64,000 nucleotides of DNA, from assembly GCA_016707075.1 (NCBI GenBank), contig JADJII010000002.1:186001-250000 (forward strand). The letters run 5' to 3'. Below, piece after piece: positions 1-8,134 of this stretch. Below the pieces are notes generated by a model. That model saw nothing but the letters and a program-made list of their open reading frames with translations, was not told where the DNA came from and made no database searches. Position 1 is the first letter of the stretch. Every line of letters begins with the position of its first letter. The stretch is from Egaibacter danicus (GTDB taxonomy: Bacteria; Pseudomonadota; Gammaproteobacteria; Burkholderiales; Burkholderiaceae_C). A program made the position numbers and the translations under genes.

Positions 1-2
1 CA

Positions 3-461
3 TCGCGCATTCAGCTCACACCTGTCGCACTGGGTGAGGCGATGGTGCTGGTCGATTATCTGTTTGGCCCGCCTGAAGGGAAAGCCAAACGCAGCATGAG
101 CTATCAGTTCATTCCGACAGCTGTGTTCACGCATCCCAACATCGGCACAGTGGGTTATTCCGAGGCCGATGCGCGCAAGACGTTTGGCGCTGTGACCATC
201 TACCGCAGCGAATTCAAGGCGCTCAAACACACCTTGAGCGGTAGCACCGAGCGCACCCTCATGAAGCTGGTGGTCGAAACCGCAACAGACCGGGTGGTCG
301 GCCTTCACATGGTGGGACCTGACGCGGGAGAAGTGGTTCAGGGCTTTGCCGTGGCCCTGAAAGCGGGTGCCACCAAAGCAGTCTTTGACAGCACCATCGG
401 CATTCACCCCACAGCCGCGGAGGAGTTTGTCACCATGCGGGAGCCCGTTAAACAGCCCTGA
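3..461 (+). CDS. gor: Glutathione-disulfide reductase, C-terminal part (cut by window start)
   Basis: The frame is open from the first bases of the window (it reads SRIQLTPVALGEA before the first internal ATG), so the 5' part lies outside. The visible 152 residues are the C-terminal dimerisation domain of a class I pyridine nucleotide-disulfide oxidoreductase: FTHPNIGTVGYSE, then GLHMVGPDAGEVVQGFAVALKAGATK, and near the end the diagnostic IGIHPTAAEEFVT, whose His-Pro is the active-site base region of glutathione reductase. The enzyme reduces glutathione disulfide with NADPH in the cytosol. Other family members (mercuric or trypanothione reductase) are less likely given the GIHPTAAEE segment. 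The FAD and redox-cysteine parts cannot be checked here. Confidence 0.85.
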   Translation, partial: SRIQLTPVALGEAMVLVDYLFGPPEGKAKRSMSYQFIPTAVFTHPNIGTVGYSEADARKTFGAVTIYRSEFKALKHTLSGSTERTLMKLVVETATDRVVGLHMVGPDAGEVVQGFAVALKAGATKAVFDSTIGIHPTAAEEFVTMREPVKQP

Positions 462-498
462 GGTTCAGAACGCCCTGCCTTTGTGGACAATAGGCGCT

Positions 499-1992
499 AT
501 GGCCTATCTACCCACATTTATTGCCCCTTCCCAATTCACCGATCCAGCCGCTGCACTGGCCAAGGTGCGTGAAATCTACAACAACAGTCTGGCGCATCTT
601 CGCGAAGCGATGCAGCGCTTTGTTGCCGGGGAAACCCTGCCCGGACATGTGCGTGCCTGTTATCCCTTTGTGCGCGTGCAGACCGACACGGTGTCAAGGC
701 TGAATTCAGCTGAATCCGCGCACCTGAGCTACGGATTTGTGGCAGGTCCCGGCCGGTTTGAGACGACATTGAGTCGCCCGGATCTATATGGCGACTATTA
801 CCTGGAGCAGTTCACCTTGCTGCTGCAAAACCACGGGGTGGAGCTGGAGATAGGTACCAGTGCGCAGCCGATCCCCGTTCATTTTTCGTTTGTCGAAAAT
901 GACCACATTGAAGGCACCTTGAGTGCGGAGCGCCGGCAACTGATGCGCGACGTATTCGATCTGCCTGATCTGGCCGCCATGGATGACGGTATCGCCAATG
1001 GCACTTATATGCCGCGTCCGGGCGACGCGCTGCCGCTTTCCCTGTTTACGGCGCCACGGGTGGACTACTCGCTGCATCGCCTTCGCCACTATACCGGCAC
1101 GGCGCCTGAGCATTTTCAGAACTTTGTACTGTTCACCAATTACCAGTTCTACATTGACGAATTTGTGCGCATGGGCCATGAAGCCATGAGTGACCCCGCC
1201 AGCGAGTACGTCGCCTTCGTCGAACCTGGCAATGTGGTGACGCGGCGAACCGGGCTAAGTGCCGATGTGGGCGATGAGCTTGGGAAAGCGCCTCCCCGCC
1301 TGCCACAAATGCCTGCCTATCACCTGATGCGGGCAGACCGCAGCGGCATCACCATGGTCAACATCGGCGTGGGCCCGGCCAATGCCAAAACCATCACCGA
1401 CCACATCGCTGTGTTGCGGCCACATGCGTGGATCATGCTGGGCCACTGTGCCGGTTTGCGCAACACGCAGCAACTGGGCGACTACGTGCTGGCCCACGGC
1501 TATGTGCGTGAAGATCATGTGCTGGACGAAGAGCTGCCTTTGTGGGTGCCCATTCCGGCGCTGGCCGAAATTCAGGTGGCGCTGGAGGCGGCGGTGTCAC
1601 AGGTCACGCAACTCAGTGGCCCCGAGCTCAAGCGCGTCATGCGCACCGGCACCGTAGCCAGTACGGACAACCGCAACTGGGAGCTGCTGCCCGACAACGG
1701 CCCGCAGCGCCGCTTCAGCCAGAGCCGCGCGGTGGCGCTGGACATGGAGAGCGCCACCATCGCAGCCAACGGTTTCCGCTTTCGCGTGCCGTATGGCACG
1801 TTGCTGTGTGTGAGTGACAAGCCGTTGCACGGGGAGATCAAGTTGCCGGGCATGGCCAATCATTTCTACCGCGAACGGGTTGACCAGCACCTGCGCATTG
1901 GTATCCGGGCGATCGAGTTGCTGCGGGAACAAGGCATCAATCAGCTGCACAGCCGCAAGTTGCGCAGCTTCGCCGAAGTGGCGTTCCAGTAA
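499..1992 (+). CDS. amn: AMP nucleosidase
   Basis: Hydrolyses AMP to adenine and ribose 5-phosphate in the cytosol (purine salvage and adenylate control). The product is 497 aa from the ATG at 499, close to the usual length of about 480. The N-terminal half is the AMP nucleosidase-specific domain (YPFVRVQTD, YGFVAGPGRFETTLSRPDLYGDYY). The C-terminal half is a PNP/UDP-phosphorylase fold with GHCAGLR near residue 315 and ALDMESATIAANG near residue 412. The frame is open further upstream into the end of gor, but residues before 499 do not look like the family, so the internal ATG is preferred. It lies 37 bp after gor. Confidence 0.93.
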   Translation: MAYLPTFIAPSQFTDPAAALAKVREIYNNSLAHLREAMQRFVAGETLPGHVRACYPFVRVQTDTVSRLNSAESAHLSYGFVAGPGRFETTLSRPDLYGDYYLEQFTLLLQNHGVELEIGTSAQPIPVHFSFVENDHIEGTLSAERRQLMRDVFDLPDLAAMDDGIANGTYMPRPGDALPLSLFTAPRVDYSLHRLRHYTGTAPEHFQNFVLFTNYQFYIDEFVRMGHEAMSDPASEYVAFVEPGNVVTRRTGLSADVGDELGKAPPRLPQMPAYHLMRADRSGITMVNIGVGPANAKTITDHIAVLRPHAWIMLGHCAGLRNTQQLGDYVLAHGYVREDHVLDEELPLWVPIPALAEIQVALEAAVSQVTQLSGPELKRVMRTGTVASTDNRNWELLPDNGPQRRFSQSRAVALDMESATIAANGFRFRVPYGTLLCVSDKPLHGEIKLPGMANHFYRERVDQHLRIGIRAIELLREQGINQLHSRKLRSFAEVAFQ

Positions 1993-2000
1993 TCAGGATC

Positions 2001-2948
2001 ATGTCCAACATGCTGTTTTCAGCCGATCGGCTTACCAAACGGTATGGCGAGACGACGGTAGTCGATGACGTTTCGTTTCAGATTGCGCCGGGCGAATGCT
2101 TGGGTGTGATCGGGCCCAACGGTGCCGGCAAGACCACCACCATCCGCATGTGCCTGGGCCTGAGTACGCCAGACCGCGGGCGTATCAGCTACTTCACAAA
2201 GCCGGGTTCTGCTGCCAGCGTTTTGTCCATGCCGCAGGATGCCCTGACCATCAAGGCGCAGCTTGGCGTGGTGAGCCAGATGGACACGCTGGACCCGGAT
2301 TTCAGCTGTGCTGAAAACCTGTTGGTTTATGGCCGGTATTTCGGCATGAAAGACGCGCAGATTCGAGCCCGCATTCCCGACTTGCTGGAGTTTGCTTCAC
2401 TCACGCACAAGGCCCGCGCCAAGCCTGGTGAATTGTCGGGCGGCATGAAGCGCCGCCTCAGTCTGGCGCGCGCGCTGGTGAATGACCCGCGTCTGCTGTT
2501 GCTGGACGAACCGACCACCGGCCTGGATCCGCAGGCGCGTCACCTGATGTGGGAGCGGCTGCAGCTTTTGTTGCAGCAAGGCAAATCCATCCTGCTTACG
2601 ACACACTTCATGGACGAGGCCGAGCGCCTGTGTTCGCGCCTGCTGGTGCTGGATCATGGCAGGAAAATCGCCGAAGGCACGCCACGCGACCTCATCGCGC
2701 AGCATCTGGAGCCCGATGTGGTGGAGGTCTATGGTGTGGGCGCTGTCGCGTTGATGGATTCGCCAGCCAGGCAGCTGGCGTCACGCGTGGAGCTGAGTGG
2801 AGAGACCGTGTTCTTTTACACGCAGGATGCGCGTCAGGTGCTGGATGCGCTGGCGGACCAGCCGCAGTTGCGCACCCTGCACCGGCCCGCCAATCTGGAA
2901 GACCTCTTCCTCAAGCTCACCGGACGACAAATCAGGGAGGATGGCTGA
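2001..2948 (+). CDS. ABC transporter ATP-binding protein (NodI/DrrA type)
   Basis: 315-aa ATPase of an ABC-2 type exporter. Walker A GPNGAGKTT at about residues 38-46, signature LSGGMKRRLSLARAL near 145, Walker B LLLLDEPTTGLD near 165 and an H-loop in TTHFMDEAE are all present, so it should be active. The C-terminal extension after about residue 230 is typical of NodI/DrrA proteins. Its stop overlaps the start of the permease gene (TGATG), indicating translational coupling. The pair resembles NodIJ, but no nodulation genes are nearby, so the exported substrate is unknown; lipids, polysaccharides or drugs are all possible. Confidence 0.9.
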   Translation: MSNMLFSADRLTKRYGETTVVDDVSFQIAPGECLGVIGPNGAGKTTTIRMCLGLSTPDRGRISYFTKPGSAASVLSMPQDALTIKAQLGVVSQMDTLDPDFSCAENLLVYGRYFGMKDAQIRARIPDLLEFASLTHKARAKPGELSGGMKRRLSLARALVNDPRLLLLDEPTTGLDPQARHLMWERLQLLLQQGKSILLTTHFMDEAERLCSRLLVLDHGRKIAEGTPRDLIAQHLEPDVVEVYGVGAVALMDSPARQLASRVELSGETVFFYTQDARQVLDALADQPQLRTLHRPANLEDLFLKLTGRQIREDG

Positions 2949-3802
2949 TGACCGCGATGAATCTGGACAGGGCTGAAAACGCGTCAGCTGCCATCCGTCA
3001 AAACGTGTGGCGGCCGCCAGAGTTGTCGCTGCGGTTCTGGCCGGTGTTTTTGCGCAACCTGCTGGTCTGGCGCAAGCTGGCCATTCCCAGTCTGGTGGGC
3101 AACATTGCCGAGCCGCTGATGTGGCTGGTGGCCTTTGGCTACGGCATGGGCGCACTCGTTGGGCAGGTTACTGTGGGCAGTGCTGGCCAATCGGTCAAGG
3201 TGCCCTACATCCTGTTTCTGGCCAGCGGCTCCATCTGCATGAGTGCCATGCAGGCAGCTTCGTTTGAGGCTTTGTACTCGGCGTTTTCGCGCATGCATGT
3301 GCAAAAGACTTGGGACGGCATCATGAATGCGCCGGTGCGACTGGATGACATCGTGCTGGCCGAGATGCTGTGGGCGGCCTTCAAGTCGCTGTTTACGGTG
3401 ACCGCCATTCTGGCGGTGATGCTGATACTGGGCATCAGCTACAGCCCCAAGCTGTTGGTGGCTTGGCCCGTGTTGCTGGGTGTGGGCGTGACCTTCAGTT
3501 GTATTGCGCTGATCTTCAACGCGCTGGCCAAGGGGTATGACTTTTTCACCTACTACTTCACGCTGTTCCTCACGCCCATGATGTTTCTGAGCGGTATCTT
3601 CTTCCCGCTGGAGCAACTGCCCGCCGTGGTGCGAACCATCTCCAGCTGGCTGCCACTAACCAACGCCGTGGAACTGGTGCGCCCGCTGTTCATGGACCAG
3701 TGGCCTGAACATCCCTGGCGTCACCTGGGTGTGCTGGCCGTGTTTGCCGTCGTGAGCTTCTGGGTGGCACTGGCGTTGACGCGCAAGCGATTCAGGGGAT
3801 AG
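2948..3802 (+). CDS. ABC-2 type transporter permease (NodJ type)
   Basis: 284-aa inner-membrane permease with about six hydrophobic segments and the ABC-2 signature region (FNALAKGYDFFTYYFTLFLT, then PMMFLSGIFFPLEQLP). The start ATG at 2948 overlaps the TGA of the ATPase gene. The N-terminal 40 residues are polar and contain RFWPVFLRNLLVWRKL, as in NodJ. Together with the preceding gene it forms a two-component exporter. It is slightly longer than classic NodJ (about 260 aa) because of the N-terminal tail. Confidence 0.88.
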   Translation: MTAMNLDRAENASAAIRQNVWRPPELSLRFWPVFLRNLLVWRKLAIPSLVGNIAEPLMWLVAFGYGMGALVGQVTVGSAGQSVKVPYILFLASGSICMSAMQAASFEALYSAFSRMHVQKTWDGIMNAPVRLDDIVLAEMLWAAFKSLFTVTAILAVMLILGISYSPKLLVAWPVLLGVGVTFSCIALIFNALAKGYDFFTYYFTLFLTPMMFLSGIFFPLEQLPAVVRTISSWLPLTNAVELVRPLFMDQWPEHPWRHLGVLAVFAVVSFWVALALTRKRFRG

Positions 3803-3826
3803 ACGAGGTAGGTGTTCGGGTAATTA

Positions 3827-3880
3827 GCTATTTATTTGATAGCTATTCACGCATAACTGACAAGGGCTAAGACCACTTTT
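3827..3880 (+). repeat. Dispersed 55-nt repeat, copy R1
   Basis: Starts with the 5-7-5 mini-hairpin GCTAT-TTATTTG-ATAGC and continues through AGCTATTCACGCATA and AAGGGCTAAG. It lies in the gap between the convergent ABC permease and MATE genes and runs up to the MATE stop codon. It is one of eleven copies in this window. This copy has a TAA in the frame that is open in most others. Confidence 0.85.
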
Positions 3881-5232
3881 TACTTGTGACCGCGCACCCT
3901 GCGCTGGGTTTGTCTGGCACTGGGCAACCAGCCATGCCAGTGCCAGCGGGCCATCATCAGCAGGCCGCGCACCCATTCATCTGCCGCGTAAACAATGAAG
4001 ATGCCCACCAGCCCAAAGCTGCGTCCCATCCAATAGGAGCCCAGGCCCAGCACCAGTACGAAGGATCCCAAACTGGCCACCACCGGGTAGATCGCGTCAC
4101 CGGTCGCCCGCAGTGCGCCGATGACGATCAGGTTGAACACACGCCCGGTTTCCAGCGCCACAGCGATCCACAGCAAGGTTTGTGCAGCGTGAATCACCTG
4201 GGGGTCTTTGGTGAACATACGCATCAGCCACGGCGCGGCCAGCGCCGCGGCCAGCGCCATGCCACCAGAGGCCAGCAGACCGTTGCGCACGGACTTGCGC
4301 ACCAGCGCATGCGCTTGCTGGAAGTGCCCCCCGCCAATCAGGCGGCCGACCATGATCTCGCAGGCCCAGCCGATAGCCAGACTGATCAGCAGCACATATT
4401 TCAGCAGCTGCAACGTGTAGGAGTGGGTGGCCAGCGCACCAACGCCCAGCCGTGCGGTGGTAGCCAGTGACACCAGAAAGGCTGCGCGGTAGCCCAGCTC
4501 CAGGCTCGCCCCTGGCACACCGATACGCAGGACCGGAGCCAGCATCTTGGGCTGCAGGCGCCACCAGTGCGCGGTGGTCGGGACCAGTCCCATGCGTTTG
4601 CGCCACATCACGAGGTGCAGCCACAGGCCAATGGCGCGGCTGATGAGAAGCGCCAGGGCATAGCCGTACAAACCAAAACCTTCCCATTCCCCCACGCCCA
4701 GCATCAGTGGCACGGCCAGCAACAGGTGGGTGCCATGCATGGCGATCATCACCCGCAACGAATCGCGCACATGCAGATGTGCGCGCAGTATGGAGGCCAT
4801 GGCCAGGTTGTAGCCCTCCAGCAAGACGGCCGGGGCCAGCAGCTGCAGATAAGGCGCAACCAGCGGCAAAATCTGCTCGGGGGCATTCAGCACGTCCAGA
4901 ATCAGGTCGTTGCCCAGCAGCAGAAAAGCCGCAACTGACAACCCGGCCCAGGTGCAGGCACCCAGGCTGGACAGCGCGGTCAGACGGGCTTTTTCGTGTT
5001 GTTCGCCACCCAACATCTGCGTGATGGTGACGCCCATGCCAATCGCCAGAACCCGAAACACCACAAATAGCGTTTCCAGCACCTGATTGGCCAGGCCAAA
5101 ACTGCCAGCCGCACCGTCTGACGTATGTGAAGCCAGCCAGAGGCCAGCCATCGCCACGCTGTAGCCGAGCAGGAACTCGCCCAGAATGGGTCCTGCAACG
5201 GCATTGAGCCGCGGGCGTTCAAAAGAAGTCAT
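3880..5232 (-). CDS. MATE family efflux transporter
   Basis: 450-aa polytopic inner-membrane protein with about twelve hydrophobic segments in two similar halves (each about 220 aa), as in MATE antiporters that expel cationic drugs or metabolites using Na+ or H+. The N-terminal half has FGLANQVLETLFVVFRVLAIGMGVTITQMLGGEQ, the usual first MATE motif with a conserved GxxxTQ-like segment. The tail is basic and ends in RRVRGHK. Convergent with the ABC exporter. Substrate not predictable. The gene is intact and of typical length. Confidence 0.88.
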   Translation of the reverse strand: MTSFERPRLNAVAGPILGEFLLGYSVAMAGLWLASHTSDGAAGSFGLANQVLETLFVVFRVLAIGMGVTITQMLGGEQHEKARLTALSSLGACTWAGLSVAAFLLLGNDLILDVLNAPEQILPLVAPYLQLLAPAVLLEGYNLAMASILRAHLHVRDSLRVMIAMHGTHLLLAVPLMLGVGEWEGFGLYGYALALLISRAIGLWLHLVMWRKRMGLVPTTAHWWRLQPKMLAPVLRIGVPGASLELGYRAAFLVSLATTARLGVGALATHSYTLQLLKYVLLISLAIGWACEIMVGRLIGGGHFQQAHALVRKSVRNGLLASGGMALAAALAAPWLMRMFTKDPQVIHAAQTLLWIAVALETGRVFNLIVIGALRATGDAIYPVVASLGSFVLVLGLGSYWMGRSFGLVGIFIVYAADEWVRGLLMMARWHWHGWLPSARQTQRRVRGHK

Positions 5233-5253
5233 TCAGGTCGGGGAATAGGGTGC

Positions 5254-5310
5254 GCTATGAATGATATAGCTATTCACGCATATTCCACGTGGGCTAAGGC
5301 CCGATTTGAC
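5254..5310 (+). repeat. Dispersed 55-nt repeat, copy R2
   Basis: Mini-hairpin GCTAT-GAATGAT-ATAGC followed by TATTCACGCATATTCCACG and GGGCTAAGGCCC. The last segment is itself a small hairpin (GGGC-TAAG-GCCC). It lies between the MATE start and the GMC oxidoreductase stop. The sense frame used by the coding-sequence copies is open here too (it would read AMNDIAIHAYSTWAKA). Confidence 0.88.
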
Positions 5311-5327
5311 CTGTAAAACGCCGGGTT

Positions 5328-6920
5328 TTACGCTGCAGCAGCCTTGATCATGTCTGCTGCCTTCTCGGCAATCATCATCACCGGCGCGTTCGTGTTACCG
5401 CCCACGACGCGCGGCATGATGGACGCGTCCACCACGCGCAAACCCTGCAGACCGTGCACACGCAACTGTGCATCCACCACGTCCATTGGGCCACTGCCCA
5501 TGCGGCAGGTGCCAACGGGGTGGTAGATGGTGTCGGCGTTGTCGCGGATGAACTGCTCGATCTGCAGGTCAGTCTTGGCGCCCGCAGACTTGGGCGACTC
5601 CTTGCCATGGAAGCCCGCCAGTGACGGCTGCGACAGGATGTTGCGCATGATTTTGAAGCCCTGAATCAGGCGGTCCATGTCATCGCGGTCGCCCAGGAAA
5701 TTCGGGTCAATCAGCGGCGCGGCCAGCGGGTCCTTGCTGGCGAGCTTCACGCTGCCACGGCTCAAGGGGCGCAGCAGGCACACGTGGCACGAGTAGCCAT
5801 GGCCGAACACGGTCTTGCGGCCATGATCCACCAGCTTGCCGATGACAAAGTGCAATTGGAGGTCCGGAATGGCCTCCGAAGGCTGGCTCTTGATGAAGCC
5901 GCCCGCCTCGGCGAAATTGGTGGTGAGCATGCCGGTACGGTATTTGCGCCACTCAAAAATGCCTTTTACCGCACTCATCATGCCACTCAGCGAAATGCCA
6001 AACAACTCTTTGGCCTGCGGCGCATGGACGACCTGCACCACGTCCACGTGGTCGTGCAGGTTTTGGCCGACACCAGGCAAATCGTGAACGACAGCGATGC
6101 CGTTTTTCAGCAGATCAGCGCGCGCGCCTACGCCCGAGAGCATCAGAAGTTGCGGGGATTGCAGCGCACCCGCGCACAGCAGCACTTCACGAGATGCCTT
6201 GAGCTGTTTGACCTGGCCCTCGTGCTGGTACTCCACACCCACAGCGCGTTTTTGCTCGAACAGGATGCGTGTGGTGTGCGCGCCGGTGATGACATGCAGA
6301 TTGGTTCGCGACAAGTTGGGTGTGACGTAAGCTTTGGCGGCGCTGAAGCGCTCACCGTTTTTGTGGGTCACCTGGTACATGCCCACACCTTCCTGCTCGG
6401 CACCATTGAAGTCGGTGTTGACCGGATAGCCCGCCTGCTGACCCGCCTTGACAAAGACAGGGCCAAAGCGGTTGGGGGTTGTCAGGTCCTTGACGTTCAG
6501 CGGGCCGCCGGTGCCATGAAAGGCGTCAGCGCCGCGTTCATTGTGTTCGGAGCGTTTGAAGTAGGGCAGCACATCGTCGAAACTCCAGCCCGTGTTTCCT
6601 TCTGCTGCCCAGTGATCATAGTCGGCACGGTGGCCCCGGTTGTAAATCATGGCGTTGACCGAACTGGAGCCACCCAGCACCTTGCCGCGTGGCTGGTAGC
6701 CCTTGCGGCCATTGAGACCGGGTTGTGGCACGGTTTCAAACAGCCAGTTGGCGTCGCCGCTCTTGGCCAGCAGGGCGAGACCGGCCGGGCAGTGAATCAG
6801 TACGCTTTTATCAACCAGGCCCGCTTCCAGCAGGGCCACGTTCACCGCGGGGTTTTCAGACAGACGGGCAGCCAGGGCACAACCGGCGGAGCCGCCGCCA
6901 ACAATGATGTAGTCAAACAT
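5328..6920 (-). CDS. GMC family FAD-dependent oxidoreductase (choline/alcohol dehydrogenase type)
   Basis: 530 aa, the family's usual length. N-terminal FAD fold DYIIVGGGSAGCALAARLSE (residues 3-22) with an acidic LLEAG at the end of the second strand; GMC signature 1 GGSSSVNAMIYNRG near 83; signature 2 GALQSPQLLMLSGVG near 250; C-terminal HPVGTCRMG and NTNAPVMMIAEKAADMI carry the catalytic His and Asn. Such enzymes oxidise alcohols (choline, aliphatic or aromatic alcohols) and pass electrons to quinone or oxygen. It resembles AlkJ/BetA equally well; no betaine genes are nearby, so an aliphatic alcohol dehydrogenase role is as likely as choline oxidation. Confidence 0.92.
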   Translation of the reverse strand: MFDYIIVGGGSAGCALAARLSENPAVNVALLEAGLVDKSVLIHCPAGLALLAKSGDANWLFETVPQPGLNGRKGYQPRGKVLGGSSSVNAMIYNRGHRADYDHWAAEGNTGWSFDDVLPYFKRSEHNERGADAFHGTGGPLNVKDLTTPNRFGPVFVKAGQQAGYPVNTDFNGAEQEGVGMYQVTHKNGERFSAAKAYVTPNLSRTNLHVITGAHTTRILFEQKRAVGVEYQHEGQVKQLKASREVLLCAGALQSPQLLMLSGVGARADLLKNGIAVVHDLPGVGQNLHDHVDVVQVVHAPQAKELFGISLSGMMSAVKGIFEWRKYRTGMLTTNFAEAGGFIKSQPSEAIPDLQLHFVIGKLVDHGRKTVFGHGYSCHVCLLRPLSRGSVKLASKDPLAAPLIDPNFLGDRDDMDRLIQGFKIMRNILSQPSLAGFHGKESPKSAGAKTDLQIEQFIRDNADTIYHPVGTCRMGSGPMDVVDAQLRVHGLQGLRVVDASIMPRVVGGNTNAPVMMIAEKAADMIKAAAA

Positions 6921-7052
6921 GGTCAGGTTTCAGGGAAATAACATTCATAGAAGCACGATAGTCCACAAATCCGACTTTTTTTAAGGAGCCCTCTTTAATG
7001 ACGATCCCCGTTTACCCTGAGGAAAGGGCGGGAAAAGGCCGGATAAATTAAA

Positions 7053-7081
7053 TTGCACACAATTTAATTGTGTAATACAAT
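7053..7081 (+). promoter_or_regulatory. ohrR promoter with embedded OhrR-type operator
   Basis: TTGCAC at 7053-7058 and TACAAT at 7076-7081 are separated by exactly 17 bp. The spacer holds a perfect inverted repeat, ACACAATT-T-AATTGTGT, at 7057-7073, typical of OhrR/MarR operators. Transcription would begin near 7088, at the ATG at 7089, so the transcript is predicted to have little or no leader. Confidence 0.75.
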
Positions 7082-7088
7082 CACATCC

Positions 7089-7544
7089 ATGGGTTCAAAC
7101 AAAAAGACATTGACGACCGATTCCGCACTGTTGCTGGATAACCAGCTGTGTTTCGCGCTGTATTCCACCTCGCTGGCCATGACCAAGCTCTACAAGCCTT
7201 TGCTGGAAGAGCTGGGGCTGACCTATCCGCAGTACCTGGTGATGCTGGTGCTGTGGGAGCAGGACGACGTCGCCGTATCTGAACTGGGCAGCCGCCTGTA
7301 TCTGGATTCGGGCACGTTGACTCCCTTGCTCAAGCGCATGGAGGCCGCTGGTCTCCTTGCGCGCAGCCGCTCTGCGGAAGATGAGCGCCGGGTCAATATC
7401 GCCCTGACCGAAGCCGGCCGCAAGCTCAAGGCCAGGGCTGCACGCATTCCGGGCTGCGTGGTTCGCGCTGCGCAGTGCCCCCTGCCGGAACTGGTGTCCC
7501 TTACGCAGCAGGTGCAGGCCTTGCGCCAGCGGCTCACTGCCTAG
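7089..7544 (+). CDS. ohrR: OhrR, organic hydroperoxide-sensing MarR family repressor
   Basis: 151-aa winged-helix repressor that senses organic hydroperoxides by cysteine oxidation and controls ohr. The N-terminal DNQLCFALYSTSLAMTKLYKPLL contains the reactive Cys (Cys21), and LTYPQYLVMLVLWE is the OhrR hallmark. The wing DERRVNIALTEAG follows. Two further cysteines (about 123 and 130) could give the 2-Cys mechanism. The frame is open to a TTG at 7068, but that codon lies inside the operator, so the ATG at 7089 is chosen; no Shine-Dalgarno precedes it, in line with a leaderless mRNA. Sits directly upstream of ohr. Confidence 0.92.
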   Translation: MGSNKKTLTTDSALLLDNQLCFALYSTSLAMTKLYKPLLEELGLTYPQYLVMLVLWEQDDVAVSELGSRLYLDSGTLTPLLKRMEAAGLLARSRSAEDERRVNIALTEAGRKLKARAARIPGCVVRAAQCPLPELVSLTQQVQALRQRLTA

Positions 7545-7564
7545 TCTCCCGTCATTTTTTCAAC

Positions 7565-7581
7565 GCCTCAATGGATGAGGC
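7565..7581 (+). other. Small hairpin between ohrR and ohr
   Basis: GCCTCA-ATGGA-TGAGGC forms a 6-bp stem with a 5-nt loop, followed by a T-rich stretch (ATTCTTTT) and then the ohr ribosome binding site AAGGAAA. It could act as a weak terminator or attenuator giving separate levels of repressor and enzyme; function is inferred only. Confidence 0.4.
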
Positions 7582-7601
7582 ATTCTTTTCAAGGAAATAC
7601 C

Positions 7602-8030
7602 ATGGTTACCAAAGTAGAAAAAGTTGTTTACCGTGCCCATGCCACCTCCACCGGTGGCCGCGACGGCACCAGCAAAACCTCTGATGGTTTGTTGAACGTC
7701 AAATTGACTGTTCCCAGGGAAATGGGCGGTGCAGGTGGCGGTGTCAATCCGGAGCAGCTGTTTGCCGCGGGCTACAGCGCGTGCTTCATTGGTGCCATGA
7801 AGTTCGTTGCGGGTACACAGAAGATTGCCCTGCCCACCGATACGTCGATTGACGCGACAGTGGGCATCGGTCAGATTCCGGCCGGGTTTGGCATAGAAGT
7901 GCAGATGGTGGTGAATGTGCCGGGCATGGAGCGTGCCGCAGCCCAGGCGCTGGTGGACAAGGCGCATCAGGTGTGCCCATACTCGAATGCGACTCGCGGT
8001 AACATCGACGTCCGTATCGCGCTTGCCTGA
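7602..8030 (+). CDS. ohr: Organic hydroperoxide resistance protein Ohr
   Basis: 142-aa thiol peroxidase of the OsmC/Ohr family that reduces organic and fatty-acid hydroperoxides. Both peroxidatic (GYSACFIGAMK) and resolving (AHQVCPYSNATRGN) cysteine motifs are present, as is NPEQLFAAGYSACF typical of Ohr rather than OsmC. The ATG at 7602 follows AAGGAAA at good spacing; an upstream in-frame codon is ignored because it lies in the intergenic hairpin. Regulated by the adjacent OhrR. Confidence 0.95.
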   Translation: MVTKVEKVVYRAHATSTGGRDGTSKTSDGLLNVKLTVPREMGGAGGGVNPEQLFAAGYSACFIGAMKFVAGTQKIALPTDTSIDATVGIGQIPAGFGIEVQMVVNVPGMERAAAQALVDKAHQVCPYSNATRGNIDVRIALA

Positions 8031-8084
8031 GTAGTTTTTGCAAAGAGTGCGCTGAGCGCGCAGGCGCCGCCTGTCGTTACTTCC

Positions 8085-8120
8085 CGGCCAGCTGCAAGAT
8101 CAATGCGGCTGGCCGTTTTA
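8085..8120 (+). terminator. Rho-independent terminator after ohr
   Basis: CGGCCAGC at 8085-8092 pairs with GCTGGCCG at 8108-8115 (perfect 8-bp stem, 15-nt loop), followed by TTTTATT. It closes the ohrR-ohr unit before the DUF2855 gene. Confidence 0.7.
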
Positions 8121-8134
8121 TTGAAGGTTGCGTC

